Assembly: GCF_030272615.1 (NCBI RefSeq)
Contig: NC_081405.1
Span: forward strand, 312,187,235-312,251,234
Length of the DNA stretch: 64,000 nucleotides
Direction of reading: 5' to 3'
Origin: Cryptomeria japonica
Taxonomy: Eukaryota > Streptophyta > Pinopsida > Cupressales > Cupressaceae
Shown here: positions 21,301-34,394 of the stretch, piece by piece
Layout of the letters: each line of letters begins with the position of its first letter
How positions within the stretch are numbered: position 1 is the first letter of the stretch
Made by a program: the position numbers and the translations under genes
The notes under the pieces: generated by a model
Seen by the model: the letters and a program-made list of their open reading frames with translations, nothing else
The model's database searches: none
Told to the model about the DNA's origin: nothing

Positions 21301-22518
21301 AATTTCAAATTTTGAAGTTTATTGATTCAGTTTCGAGTTTTGCATTTAGGGTTTCAGATCCAATTTATTTTGCGCTAACATTTTTAGATCTAGCTAACGA
21401 AATTGGTGTAGCTTGTCTTGAAGGCAAAATCATTTTGGTTGAAGGCCCCTATTTTCACAAAGTCTTTTGGGTTTAAAATTTACCTAACTTGTGTGCTTGC
21501 AGGAAGGGGTGATTATTTGAAACAACCCAAACTACTAACAACTCTTTGTTGCAGGTCCTTGGCAAGGGTTTTTGGATTTTTATTGTGTGCCTTGTTTTCA
21601 TAGACTAGCAAACACTTCAATTGGTGCACTAAAATTGAATCATTGTCTTTTGTGTCTTGAGAAATAGGCTCTTTTTGTTTAATCTTTAGAGGGCCTGTCT
21701 TCCCGTGTGGTCATTAGGACTACTAGTGAGAAGAGAACGACCCAAGTGGTAGCGAGGAAAACCCACCTCTTCCAAACCACTATAAATAACTATATTCATG
21801 GTGAAAACTATGAATAACATGTGCTGATTAGTTCATACCGACACTATGTCTCCCCATAAACCCATTTGATCAAATTTATTTGATCAGTTGTAGGGCATAA
21901 CCCCTACCGGTTGGGAGCCTTCTGTATTTACAGAGCTGAAAGTGCTGCATGTATGGCCACACGAGCGGATGCCCTTACTAGCACCTTTTTGTTTTAGAAG
22001 CCCAAATATTTCTAGTTGTTGGGGCAAGAGGTCGGACCTCTGGTAGCGGCCCACACACATACGGTTCTTAGTAGAGATACAAAGTTCACCACGAGGAGTT
22101 TTCGTGGGGACTGATGCTTGGCTGATCCGAGAAGTGAGTGCCGAGGGTGGAGCCAATCAGGTCAACCATCTAAGTATCCACTCTGAATAGTGTAGCCTTG
22201 GGGGTAAAGCCCCATGTGGGATCAACAACTATTGTCTTGGCCAGCCATAAGAATTGTGCTTGACTTATTTTAAACATTCAAACATTCAAGACCAAACATC
22301 AAAACATTGTGCCTTTTGTGTCTTCAAGTGTATGCGAAAACATTTTTTACATCAAACAACACACTTTTTTTTTGGAGTCATTTTGGAGTCTAGACACTTG
22401 CAAACATTGGGTCTTCATCAACACTGTGTCCTCTTGTCATGAAAAACAGTCAAACAGTCAGATTTGGTCACAACAAAATGACTTCACAAATTGAAAAAAA
22501 TTGCACAAATCTCATAAA

Positions 22519-22815
22519 TGCGTCTGTGTTTGACATAATAGCATCTGTGTTGTATAACGGTGTCTATGAAGGGCAGAAACACGTCTGTGTTTCTAGAATC
22601 AACAGTGCATTTTGCAAAAAAATATTAGAAACGTGTCTGTGTCTGACATAATAGCGTCTGTGTTGTATAACTGCGTCTGTGAAGGGCAGAAACGCATCTG
22701 TGTTTTCAAGATCAACAATGCATTTTACAAAAAAATCTCAGAAACGCATCTGTGTTAAATAGAACCATGTCTATGTCAGGAAATTGTGTCTGTGAAGTAT
22801 ACAGGCATGTCTATG
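22519..22815 (+). repeat. Phased motif array of Tat-A, 5' block 2, with a 113 bp higher-order repeat
   Basis: Copies of YGYGTCTGTG start at about 22519, 22540, 22559, 22580, 22632, 22653, 22672, 22693, 22745, 22766, 22785 and 22806. Steps of 21, 19, 21 and then 52 (two times 26 around a 'tgcatttt' phrase) repeat exactly, giving a super-period of 113 bp (22519, 22632, 22745). Variation is mostly C against T. Confidence 0.85.
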
Positions 22816-23365
22816 ATCAGAATTGAAACAAAATTTATAGCAAACAAACACAGTCAGTTTTGGAATCATTGAGCTTCCTAGGTTATTTCTTCAAGTTTCA
22901 TTTAGCATTCAACCTGTCCTTGGGTCTCACACAGTCCATCATTTCTTTACATCTTACATTGCATTTACATTTGTCTAAACTTGAGTCAAATGGTTACTTG
23001 CTTCTCCTCATCATACTTTGTCAACACACTACATACAACAACACTTTGCTAAGTGGTCCCTCATCAAGGTCTCTTACCTTTGGGTCTCATTTGGTCTTAC
23101 TTAGAGTCAAGGTCAACTTACCTCATCAAGAGAAACTATCCTCTCTTTGGAAGTCACACCTACTCTACTACATACATACTTGGTCTTACACTTTGGACAT
23201 TGCAAGTACACCTCAAATTCATTTACATTCCATCCAACTCTTGGTCTTCCATACTTTTTCCATTTTCATCTAGTCTCATGCATCTTGGTCAATACCTAGT
23301 TCAGGGTTGAAACCCATCTTCAAAAATCTAGGAGAGAAACTAAAGAGGCTCAAGAGTCCGCAAAC

Positions 23366-26300
23366 ATGAGTGTTTATGAGTATGACAATGATGTCTTTTT
23401 CAATACTGATCATACTACATTACTTGACATGGATGTCTATAGAAACATTCCAAATGTTGAGAACATGGGCACTACAAACAACAATGATACCCACAATGAC
23501 AATATGTACAACTTTTCAGTACATTCAGCAGATGTGGAAGAATCCATTATGAATCCCCATTTCAATCGATTGGTTGAGGAAATAATGAGGAGGGATAGAC
23601 AATACTTCTTACAAATGATGGCACAAAGTGGAGCCAAGATACCTCATGATTTTGACATGTCTGAAATAATGGAAAATTGACCTTTGCAACAAACTCACTC
23701 CAACATGGATCAAAGGAGGCCCAATAGTGGAGGAAATAGAGGACCATATATGGTACCTGAATCACCATCATCTTTGCTTCAAAAACTAGAGTTCCCACAT
23801 ACACATGGTCAAGCATATGATACTCACCTTCGCAGAGCCTTATGGAAGTCTTATGCAGACAAATATGCTCAATCACATACCAATGCTAAGGATCAACCAC
23901 CAAAGCAATTGGATATTCAAAGGCATGCTCAAAATTTGGACACAAGGAAACCCCGTGTCAAATTTGGGGGCAACACAGTAGAACATGACATGCCTGCAGA
24001 GTATGGTATACATGCACAAAATAGATATGGTGTTCCTCAACATGAATCTATACCAAGTGGTCCATATACACAGCATCACTATAGACCTCCTCCATATGAA
24101 CATGTGTATGATCAATATCATCCATATATGCAATATGCTCCTCTTCCAATTGGTGCCTCAAACATGGGGTATGCTTCAAGAAGTCGATCTCCACCTAAGA
24201 GCAATTTGGAGCAACAAATCAGGGACTTACAAAAGAAAATGGAAGACATAAATGCACCAAAGCCAACCTACACAATGAGAGACATATGTCCTTATCCATT
24301 TGACAAGAGCATTCCAATGCCTCCTTGTCCTACACACTTTGTGATGCCTAAATTTGATAAGTATAGAGGAAAAGGGGATCCTAAGGCACACATAAGACAA
24401 TTTTTCACAGCTTGCATTGAAGTAGCAGCAGAAGAGACATATTTGATGAGATTATTCCCACAAAGCTTGGGTGATCAAGCTATGGAATGGTTCTCCCAAC
24501 TCCCACCTGGTATTAAGTCATGGGGTGACTTAGCAGAGGCATTTATTCAACATTTTTCCTACAATATAGAGACAAACATATCAGTCACTACTTTGTGCAA
24601 CACCAAGAAAAAAGAGGGAGAGTCTTTTGCATCATTTTTACAAAGATGGAGGAATCTAGCTAGTAGATGCTCTTGTGAAATTCCACAAAAACAAATGGTA
24701 GAGATGTTCACACAAAATGTTAACAAAGACATTGGCTATGATCTAAGGAAAGCTTGTTTGTCCACCTTCAAGGATGTCTTCGAAAAAGGCTTAGCAACAG
24801 AAAAGGTCCTAATTGAGCAAGGAGTCATTAAGATATTCAAGGAAAACAAAGATGATTTTAAGGGAAAGGACAAGCCAAGATTTTGGAATAAAAACAAGAA
24901 TACAGTCAATGATGGTGTTGTTGATGCCAATACAGTGCGACCCAAATTCATCTTTTCGGGATCAAGTTCTACAAACAATCAAGTGAATACTCAAACAACT
25001 TCCAGATCACGAAGGAAGTACACCCCATTGGGAGAACCACTTGAGTCAGTCTTCAAAAAGTTAGTGGTGAACAAGGTAATCACAGTTCCAGATTTTCCTC
25101 CATATGAACCAAAGGTTAAACCAAATTGGTGGAATGACGATGAGTATTGTGAATTTCATAAGAGCAAGGGCCATAAGATAGGAAATTGTCATCGACTAAA
25201 GAACATCATACAAGATCTCATTGATAGAGGTGAGATTGAGATAGAGGGACACTTATCCAACCAAGAACATGAGATGTTTAAGGAACCATTCCCAAAACAT
25301 GACAAGGGAAAAGCTAAAGCCACAGATGATCAAACCAACTATACCGGAGCATCTTACAACTATGATTCAACCATCAATCACATCTTGATGGACAATTATG
25401 TCTCTACTATTATCATCAAGGACAAAACTCCTAAGAATTCTACTCAGAGACCTAAGATTGTCCTAAAAGGTGTTGGATCTTCTTCCAAACCTACCTCTGA
25501 ATGTCATGTTACAACTCATCGAGGTAAAATTACTTTGCCAGGTGCTTCAACTAAAAACACCACTTCTTCATCAACCAAACCTGAGTATGACCTTGTAGAA
25601 CAGTTAGGGAAGACACCCATGCTCATCTCCATACTTGAGCTCTTACGCATATCACCCGCTCGTAAAGCTATTCTTGACAAAATCTTGAGAGATACCACTA
25701 TTCCTACTGATCTGAACGTGGACCAGTTTCAAGCCATGGTGGGATACCTTTCCATTCCACATTCCCTTACCTTCACAGAAGCCGATGACACCTCCGTAAG
25801 TCAGCCACATAATGCACCACTACATGTTGAAGCCTTCATACACAAACATCGAATAAAGCGAGTCCTGATAGATGGAGGAGCTGGTCTAAACATTTGTACA
25901 TTGAGCACAATTAAACAATTGGGATATTCTGATAAAGCTGTGAATTCAACAAATCAAATCACCATCAAGGCATATGATGATGAAGAATGTTCATCCAAGG
26001 GCACAGTCACCTTACCTCTCAGAGGTGGGCCAGTTACAAAGGATGTGGTTTGTCAAGTCCTGGATCTAGATCTCACTTATAATATATTGTTAGGACGTCC
26101 TTGGATTCATGAAATGAGGCCAGTCCCATCGACATATCACCAATGCATTAAGTTTCCCCATAATGGAGTCGAGGTAACAGTTAATGGTGATCCTAATCCA
26201 TTCATATATTGCAATAACCTGAGACCACAAACTGAGACCATCATTCCCAGTAATTGTGAAGCTATTCCTTCTTCGGCATACATTGATCCTGAGTCATTGA

Positions 26301-29300
26301 AACCTTCGACATCAAAGCAAGGTGAGCTTAAAGGCAAATTTCAGGACAAAGGCATGCGAGAATACACTTTAAATCATACCATGTACTTATGACAATTCAT
26401 GAGTTCCCCAAAAGAATATGGAAGACCACATCCGAACAAGCAAGTATCCATCGTGGTACTCAAATGGGACCCTACTACCTTTCAAAGATGGGGCGAATTG
26501 GAAGAGGAAGACTTATACAAAATGCTCTACAAAGACATTGAAGATGACATACAAGATCACATTAGTCTACCATGTGAGAAATATGGCAAAGGCTTCAAGA
26601 TTCTACAAAAATTTGGGTATGATGGAAAAAGCCCTCTTGGGTTACGAAAGGAAGGCATTATTGAACCTTTACAACCTGAATTGACTTTCAAAAAGGAATG
26701 CATGAAAGGACTTGGTTTCCTTACTTCCAAGGTCTACACTAAAAGGACAAAAGGAGCCTTACAAATCAAAGCTCCCAAAATACAATAAGAGGATCGCTAT
26801 TCCACGGACTCAAACGAATGGGAATGGGGTTCAGATAAATCCTCCAGTGACTACGAGCTCACTAAGACATTCAGAGAGCTAGATGAACCCACCGAAGAAG
26901 AGGAATTTTATAAAAAGTTCAGAGTCAGTCAGGAAACAACCCACGAAAATTCCACACAGTCCTTGTCTCAAGGTTCTAGGTTGAAATCACATAGGATGAG
27001 AACACCTGTCCTAGAATGCGCTACTAGTGATGATAATTTGGGTTCACTCATGATCGAGACTGATGAGGAGAGTGCCATCGATGATTTCGACAATTACCTT
27101 GACATACCTGAGTATAACTACATCTTCACTCTTAGCCCAGCTAACTTCAAAGACATTAAAGGCCTTCCCCTTGTGCACCATCAACTCATTGACTGGGATC
27201 ATGAAGGACCTACACAGTTTGACACATTCCAAAATGATGAAGCTGTTATTGACTATCTTGGCATATGAGATGATCTTCCCCCTAGGGACCATAAAGTAGG
27301 ATACACTATAGAACTCAACAACATGGCATATTTTGGTGCGGGTGTCAGACCTTCCAGTAGCAAAAATGTGAAAATAAGAACAAACCAAGGGTCTTATGGT
27401 GAAAACCACACTGTGGCGCTATCTAACCCCAAAAAAGTAAAAAGAAAGGACGTATCTGAGGGTGAAAACCTCTCTGAGGCACCCGAAGATGGAAGGCTCG
27501 ACATTCTCCCAGCATTATATGAGGAAAAGTCATCCATGTTGGTTGAGGAGACTATAAAAACAAACATTGGTACATAAGAGGTTCCACACAACATATTCTT
27601 AGCTCAATCATTGACAGAGTTAGAAAGGTCAAAATTCATAAGCTTCTTCAAAGAATGACAAATCAACTTTGCATGGTCATACACTGATATGCCTGGATTA
27701 GATCCGGATTTGGTAATGCATCATTTGACAGTCAAACCAAGGGCAAAGCCAGTGAAATAGAAATTAAGAAAAATGCATCCACAAGTGGCATTATTAGTCA
27801 AAGCAGAACTTGAGAAATTATTGGATGTTGGATTCATACACCCAATTGATTATCCCGAATGGATCTCCAACTTGGTGCCTGTCAGTAAACCAAATCGCAA
27901 CATCAGAATATGTACAGATTTAAGGGATATCAACAAAGCTTGTCCAAAGGATGACTTCCCATTACCAAATATTGACTTGATTGTTGATCTCACAGCAGGT
28001 CATGAAATGTTATCCTTGATGGATGGATTTTCTGGTTATAATCAAATAAGGATCGCGCTCGAGGATCAACACAAAACATCATTCACTTGTCCTTTGGGAA
28101 CTTTTTGCTGGAATGTCACGCCCTTCAGGCTAAAAAATGTAGGTGCTACATGTCAAAGAGCCATGACTACTATCTTTCATGATCTCATGCACGTAACTGT
28201 GGAAGATTATGTCGATGACCTCTTGGGAAAATCAATAGATAGAAATACACATTTGGACATACTTTCAGTCATCTTTGATCGATTGGAAAAATACAGAGTA
28301 AGATTAAACCCCCAAAAATGTGTCTTTGGAGTAACCTCTGGGAAGCTCCTAGGATTCATTGTATCCAAAAGAGGAATCGAAGCTGATCCAGCAAAAGTCA
28401 AGGCCATCTTGGAAATGCCACCACCAAGAAATATCAGTCAACTCCAATCCTTACAAGGAAGACTCTAGTCCATATGAAGATTCATAGCGCAACTTGCAAA
28501 TAAGTGTAATCCTTTTCAGCACCTACTACATAAAAATATCAAATTCAAATGGGATGATAACTGTCAACAGGCTTTCCAGACACTCAAAGATTATCTTCTA
28601 AATCTGCCAGTTTTGATGCCACCAGTTCCAGATCAGCCTCTATTACTATACATATCAGCTACTCCAATAACACTAGGGGCACTCTTAGCACAACAAATTG
28701 CTGAGGGCAAGGAAAAAGCAGTTTTCTATATCAGTTGCACATTAGTGGGATATGAGTTGAACTACACACCAATCGAGTGTGCATGTCTCACTGTGGTCTT
28801 TACTTCATAGAAATTATGACATTACATGCTCACTCATAGGACTAAGTTGATTGCAAGGATAGATCCATTGAAATACCTTCTCAATAAAGCAACACTTACA
28901 GGGCGACTAGCTAAATGGGTAATGATCCTGAGTGAATTCGACATCGAGTATGTGGATAGGAAAGAAATAAAAGGACAAGCCATCGCAGATCAATTAGCAG
29001 ATGCCCCCATGATTGATGATGTTCCTCTAAGTTCAGAATTTCCAGATGAATCCATTTTAACAATGTCACATGCAAAGCTATGGCAACTATACTTCGATGC
29101 CTCATACACACAGCATGGGGCAGGAACTGGCATCCTCTTTATAACTCCCCAAGGAGACTCTATAGTGGAAGATCCAGGAACTTTGTGTTTTTGGGGACTC
29201 TCAACTTGTCATCTGTCAAGCAACTGATGATTACCAAACAAAAGATGAAAAATTAATGCCCTACAAACAAATGGTGGATGACCTGAAACAACACTTCACA

Positions 29301-30743
29301 AAGATAGATTTTGAGCAGATACCAAGAGAGCAGAATCGTGTTGTAGATGCCATGGCTACAATTACTTCACTGATCGATCTACCTCCAAATGAGACCCGCT
29401 ATGAGTTCTTGGTGGATAACCTTTTGTTTCCTTCATATGAGATCACTCCTACTAAGATGATATGTGTTGTCAGTCCCGAGTCCCAGTTATATGGTTCCAT
29501 CTTCACATACCTTCGTGACAATACCCTACCTCCTGATCTATCAAATAACCAACGTCGCACTTTCATTCGCCAATCCTCTCGATATGTCATTTTAGCTGAT
29601 ATCCTATACCGGTGAGGTGTAGATGGCACTCTTCTTGGATGTTTAGAAAGCGATGAAGCTCAGATTGCGTTACGTGAAGTGCATGAAGGGATATGTGGTC
29701 CACATGCTAGTGGTTCTACCTTGGCCAAGAAACTCATCAGGACTGGATATTACTGGCCCAATATGGAAAATGACTCATATCAGTTTGTCAAGAAATGTAA
29801 GAAATGTCAAATTCATGGAGACCTCATACATGCGCTAGCACAAGAACTACAACTACTTGCGTCTCCTTGGCCCTTTTGTCATTGGGGACTTGATCTCATA
29901 GGCAAGATTCACCCTCCTTCTTCCAGTAGTCATAAATTCATTATCATTGCCATAGAGTATTTCACAAAATGGATTGAAGCTATGCCTCTTACACAAGTCA
30001 CTGGAAAACAGATTGCTACGTTCATCCTCAACTATATCATATGCTGATATGGTATTCCTATTTCCATTATCACTGATAATGGTCGTCCTTTCAAAAATCA
30101 GGATGTTCCTGAACTCTGTGACTGCTTCCATATTTCCCATCGTTTCTCTACATCATATTATCCCCAAGGTAATGGCCAAGCTGAGGTGTCTAATAAAACA
30201 ATCCTTAAAATCCTAAAAAAGACAGTCGATGATGTTGGCCGTAATTGGCATATCCAACTTAATCCTGCACTTTGGGCCTACGGCACAAGTGTCCGCACAC
30301 CTACAGGAGCTACACCCTATTCACTTGTCTATGGCACTGAAGCTATCTTTCCTATTGAGGTCGAGTTACCTTCTTTACGGGTCTCTTTGCAAAACATCAT
30401 CAGTGATGAAGACTATATGGTCTCTAGCTTACAAGAGCTTGAACTACTGGATGAACGAAGACAAACTGCTTTTAATCATCTCAAGGCTTACCAACAATGA
30501 ATGAGTCGTAGCTACAATCACAAAGTCAAGCCTCACACATTCGAGGTAGGTGACTTGGTTCTCAGAGAAAACCCCAAAAATCAGCAAGATAGAGAGAAGA
30601 AGGGAAAGTTCGAACCAAATTGGCTTGGTCCTTACATCATTACAGCAGCATATAGATCTGGGGCATATCAGCTCTCAACTATAGAAGGTGAACCTTTGGA
30701 GGATCCTATCAATAGCATGCACCTTCGTAGGTTCTACGCATAG
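23366..30743 (+). pseudogene. Tat-A gag-pol polyprotein, broken
   Basis: One reading frame from ATG 23366 to about 29175, then a second frame to TAG 30741. Order: Gag with a capsid-like region (LGDQAMEWFSQLPPG near 24470) and a knuckle-like YCEFHKSKGHKIGNC near 25145; aspartic protease (VLIDGGAGLN near 25863); a G-patch-like linker (26580-26720); reverse transcriptase with YVDD at 28208-28219; RNase H (LYFDASY near 29090) with an internal deletion; integrase with HX..CKKC zinc site, then WGLDLIG, ITDNG and GNGQAE for the catalytic triad. Fourteen in-frame stops: TGA at 23678, 26390, 27266, 27656, 28475, 28817, 29613, 30045, 30498; TAG at 27758, 28466, 28808; TAA at 26786, 27575. Known role: particle formation, reverse transcription and integration. 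Confidence 0.93.
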
Positions 30744-32417
30744 CTCTTTGGAATATCCTAATTCAAAAATACAAAAAAAAATCATAAAACAAAAAAAATC
30801 GTCACTTGGTGAAAACCTGGCAAACAGGCACCTTGTGGCAAAAAAAACATCAAAAAATTGAAAAAAGTAAAGAAAAATAATTTCATCCAATGGTGAAAAC
30901 CACTTCGGTGGTGCCCTGGGCAAGTACCATGGTGAAAACTGGGTCACGACGCCATGCGTAGAGACATTGCTCCTCCCTCCTTCAGGATTCTCTTCCATCC
31001 TTTCACTTTGCACACACTCACAACCTATTTGTTCATAATAAACGTACACATTCCCATCATGGCTTGTTATTGATCTACCTAAGATTGGTTTGCCATTCAT
31101 AATAACCCTCCCTTTTCATCTCCCTTTCCATCCATAATAAATCAGATCCTATCTGTGGCTAAGGCAAATCCTACATCTAGTGATGGGTGTGGAACTGAGA
31201 ACATCACATGTTTCGAGGAGTACAGTTTCTTCTAGCTTCCTTCAGTCTATCCGCACACAATCTGCAATAAAGAAACATTTGCATCACAGATCCGCAATAA
31301 AGTTTCATCTTCTCCACAATAAAGTATCAGTTTCATGGATTCAGTCAGTTTCAGAGGATACACAGCAACAACAATGGGTTTCAACAAATTAAATCTTTCA
31401 ACAGACTCAGACAACATGATGGTTCAGTGCTATCTATCCATTTTGTGAAAGTAAACATTGTGAACACAATCAAATAAGACTTATACAAGTGACAAGAGAC
31501 ACTAAACTTGAGGACTACAGTGGATGTTGGTGTCGAGTCTTGGTTTCCTTTTGATTTTATCTTTTGGGTGACATGTCTTTTAGCTTTTCCAGGATGTCTT
31601 TGACTAGAGATTCTATCTTCAAGATGTCTTTGACTAGAAAGGCGAGGATGGGGTATCATCACCTATTTGTATTTGTTGTCTATGGATTGTCTCTTAGTAA
31701 TGCTATGACTTGTCCAAGGATATGAGGACACTTTGAGTCTAGTATGAACTGGGGCATTCCTTGTTTGTGACTGTCTTATCTCCATGCAAACAGGTACAAT
31801 GACTTTCTGGGTCGAACATATGCCTTAATTGTCATAACCTACTTGCCATAATAAAGCTCAATGATGATAACGCACAAGAAGCTCTTTCACTTTCATATCT
31901 TCTATCTTTCATCCCCCTTTCTTGATTAACTTCCATCATCCTTCTCGAATCTGTATAGCCTGCTATAACATGACTGAGAATAATGACACACCAAAAAACA
32001 TTTGCATTTCATGTAGTTTCATCTACATTACCACATATACGCATTTCATACATACATATAGATATTACAATTGCATCACATCCTGCACATAACACATGTT
32101 AGCACATTTTATATTCTCATCATGTAAATAATCATTTGCATTATCATATTCATCTGCATTACATATATTCACATTTGCATCATGCATACACATTTAAAAC
32201 ATAAAAGGAACAAAAACATTGCATTTTTGCATCCATGACATAAGCATCACACAAGTATGCATGCATATAGCTACCACAAAGATGAATCATCTCATATATA
32301 TATATAAATTGTCATGATACAATGATGTCAAAAATCATATGGCTACAATCACCCGAAGGTGTCTACATCATCATACAAAAAATGGTACAATACTGATACA
32401 TAGGGAGCCCTCTAAGG
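30744..32417 (+). other. Post-integrase spacer of Tat-A
   Basis: Non-coding. The first 250 bp have repeated phrases 'ggtgaaaac' and '.acttcggtggtgccctgg', a pattern often found just after integrase in this group. From about 32000 to 32300 it is rich in 'catttgcatcatat'-type words. No ORF on either strand can be supported until the antisense gene. Confidence 0.55.
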
Positions 32418-34337
32418 CTATGATGAACTCCCTCCCTCGGAGCCGCCTGGCCTCGATGGAATCTGAGCCCCTGAAGGACCCGCCCCAGGATCATCCCTCC
32501 TATCTGGTGGTGGTGGAGGACCCATAACCCCACCACTAGACGCCTATCTCCTCTAGCTCCCTCCCGTAGCTATCGTTGTACGCGATGGTCTACGGAAGCT
32601 CCTCACCCACTGATCCACTAGCATGACACCATAATAGAGGTCCCACCAGTAGGCAATCTCCTCCTCTTCTCACAAAACATAGGCATATCCGGCCCCTGTA
32701 TCCTCCACTGCCTGTCTCGCAGCCCTCATTGCTATCTCAGCCTTTGTGTAGCGCTGAATGGCCTGGTCTCACTCTCGCTCAATATCCCTGAGTCGCCTCT
32801 TGAGCCTATCCCTCTCCCTCTCTAGGTCTTGGATCTCGTCTGCCTATCCCTGGCAGATCTCCCTTAGATCAGTCAGCTCATCCTCATCTGCCTCAGCCCC
32901 CTATGGCTTTGCCTGTGGCTCCCCCTGTACGGGTGCCTTTCCCTATACCTGTACTGGTACCTGTACCTATACTAGTACCTATCCCTATCCTTGTCCCTGT
33001 CCCTATACCTGCACCTGTCTGGGACCCTATGCTGCTGGCACCTATAGCAGCAATCCATCGCGACCTCTAGCCACCTGAGCCTGCCTCTCCTCTCCACCCT
33101 CCCTCCGTGGTGCAACCCTCCTCTCTCCAACTACCCCCCTCCTCCTCCGTTGGCCTCTGCCCCCATCGGCTCCATCATCATCATCATCCCCACCACCATC
33201 TCCCTCAAATAAATCTCCTGGATCCATCAGGTGTGGGAATGGATGCTCGGCCCAGTAAGCTATATACTTGGCATCCATGTCAGCATCCTTGATCTCTGGC
33301 CACATGTCCCAGGGTAGGGGCATCATCTCTACTAGCTGTGTCACAACCTGATCATATGATAGCAAGGGTCCAAACTGCGCCTGATCCCTGACTATTCGCG
33401 CATACATCCCTGAGCCCCATGGCATCCTCTGGATCCTGCCAAACTGCCTACCTACCCTATCCACAAGCTGTCTCTCTAGTACATAGGGTGTCCGCCCAAT
33501 CAGGTACCTGCTCCGAAAGGTGTAGGGAAGCTCGACCGAATCGTCCTCCCACTCCTTGCAACCAAAATATGACCTCCATATGACCACATCAATATCATCT
33601 ATCACTCACCACCAGTGCTCTAACCTGCCAATCTGTGGCTACGACGTGATCATATCATACAAGTGCACGAAACTACATCCGTGACCTCTGCCCCTAAAGT
33701 GGATCGGTCTCGTAACTCGCAGATGCTCATAAGCCCACACCTGCAACAATGTCACCCTGCAGCCCAATCCCACTGATCCATGGTATACAAACTGATGTAG
33801 CTCATAGTACAGGTGTGCCAACACACACGGTCCCCATGCATATCTGGTGTGTTGTGTCACCAGTGTCTCCAATGCTCCTCCCCAGCCCAGAGCCAACCCC
33901 CGTGTCGCTCTATTAGGACACAGGAACCCACTGATCGCTCCTCCTATCACTGATGGCATCGCCAATCCTATAGTAGTCATAGTGTCCCAGGCCACATGTC
34001 CAGCCCTCATCTCTAGTCCTGGATCCTGAAACACTCGTCTCAGGGCCTCCCTATCTCCATCTCGATCGTACGGAATCAGCCCCCCATCGATTGGTATCTA
34101 TAGAATCCTGTATACATCCTCTAGGGTGACTGTCATCTCACCCATCGGCAAATGAAAAGTACATGTCTCAGAGTGCCACCTCTCCACCAGTGCAGTTAGC
34201 AAACCCATGTTCACTTGAAACTCAGGCACATACAGAACATGTCTCAATCCCATAGCCTCAATCGCTGCTTGGTCCTCAAGTGTCAACTCAGGTCACAATC
34301 TCTGTGTCGATGGGAATCTCTTGCGTGACTCTAGCAT
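32418..34337 (-). pseudogene. Antisense plant mobile domain gene of Tat-A, broken
   Basis: A single minus-strand frame runs from ATG at 34335-34337 to about 32418 (~640 codons). The N-terminal ~350 residues match the plant mobile domain: LLTALVERWHSETCTFHLP, GEMTVTLEDV, a central Trp-rich part, WAEHPFPHL. An acidic run (GDDDDDG), a basic run and a Gln/Val/Pro repeat follow. The end is a coiled coil (LERERDRLKRRLRDIERE). Stops include TGA 34293, TAG 34098, TAG 33639, TGA near 33606 and TAG 33042, with more in the Gln repeat. Known family facts: the domain occurs in MAIN/MAIL1 silencing factors and in Gypsy and MULE transposons. Inference: an accessory protein, perhaps countering silencing. It would be expressed from its own antisense promoter near the 3' LTR. 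Confidence 0.85.
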
Positions 34338-34394
34338 CGACAAATGCTCCTACAGTCAAGCAAATCAATCATGTCAATCATAGTGGCATTCACT

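Larger units (their letters stand above)
20946..23365 (+). other. 5' leader of Tat-A (2.4 kb)
   Basis: No supported coding sequence; the 137-codon frame at 22860-23273 is of low-complexity composition. It holds two blocks of the CGCGTCTGTG motif array, listed separately. A block at about 21680-22230 is punctuated by phrases such as 'gagggcctgtcttccc' and 'gtggtagcgagg'; related wording occurs in the Tat-C leader near 45030 and 49230. Long leaders before gag are usual in the Tat group. Confidence 0.6.

Noticed and set aside
22860-23273. 137-codon frame before gag in Tat-A as an Ogre-type ORF1
   Set aside because: Composition is Leu/Ser/His-biased from repeated 'ttggtctta' words, no domain is recognisable, and an overlapping frame is equally open.
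32758-33078. Forward frame with Tyr-Pro-Cys-Pro-like repeats
   Set aside because: It is the reverse of the Gln/Val/Pro repeat of the antisense mobile domain gene, whose frame is continuous with a recognised domain.
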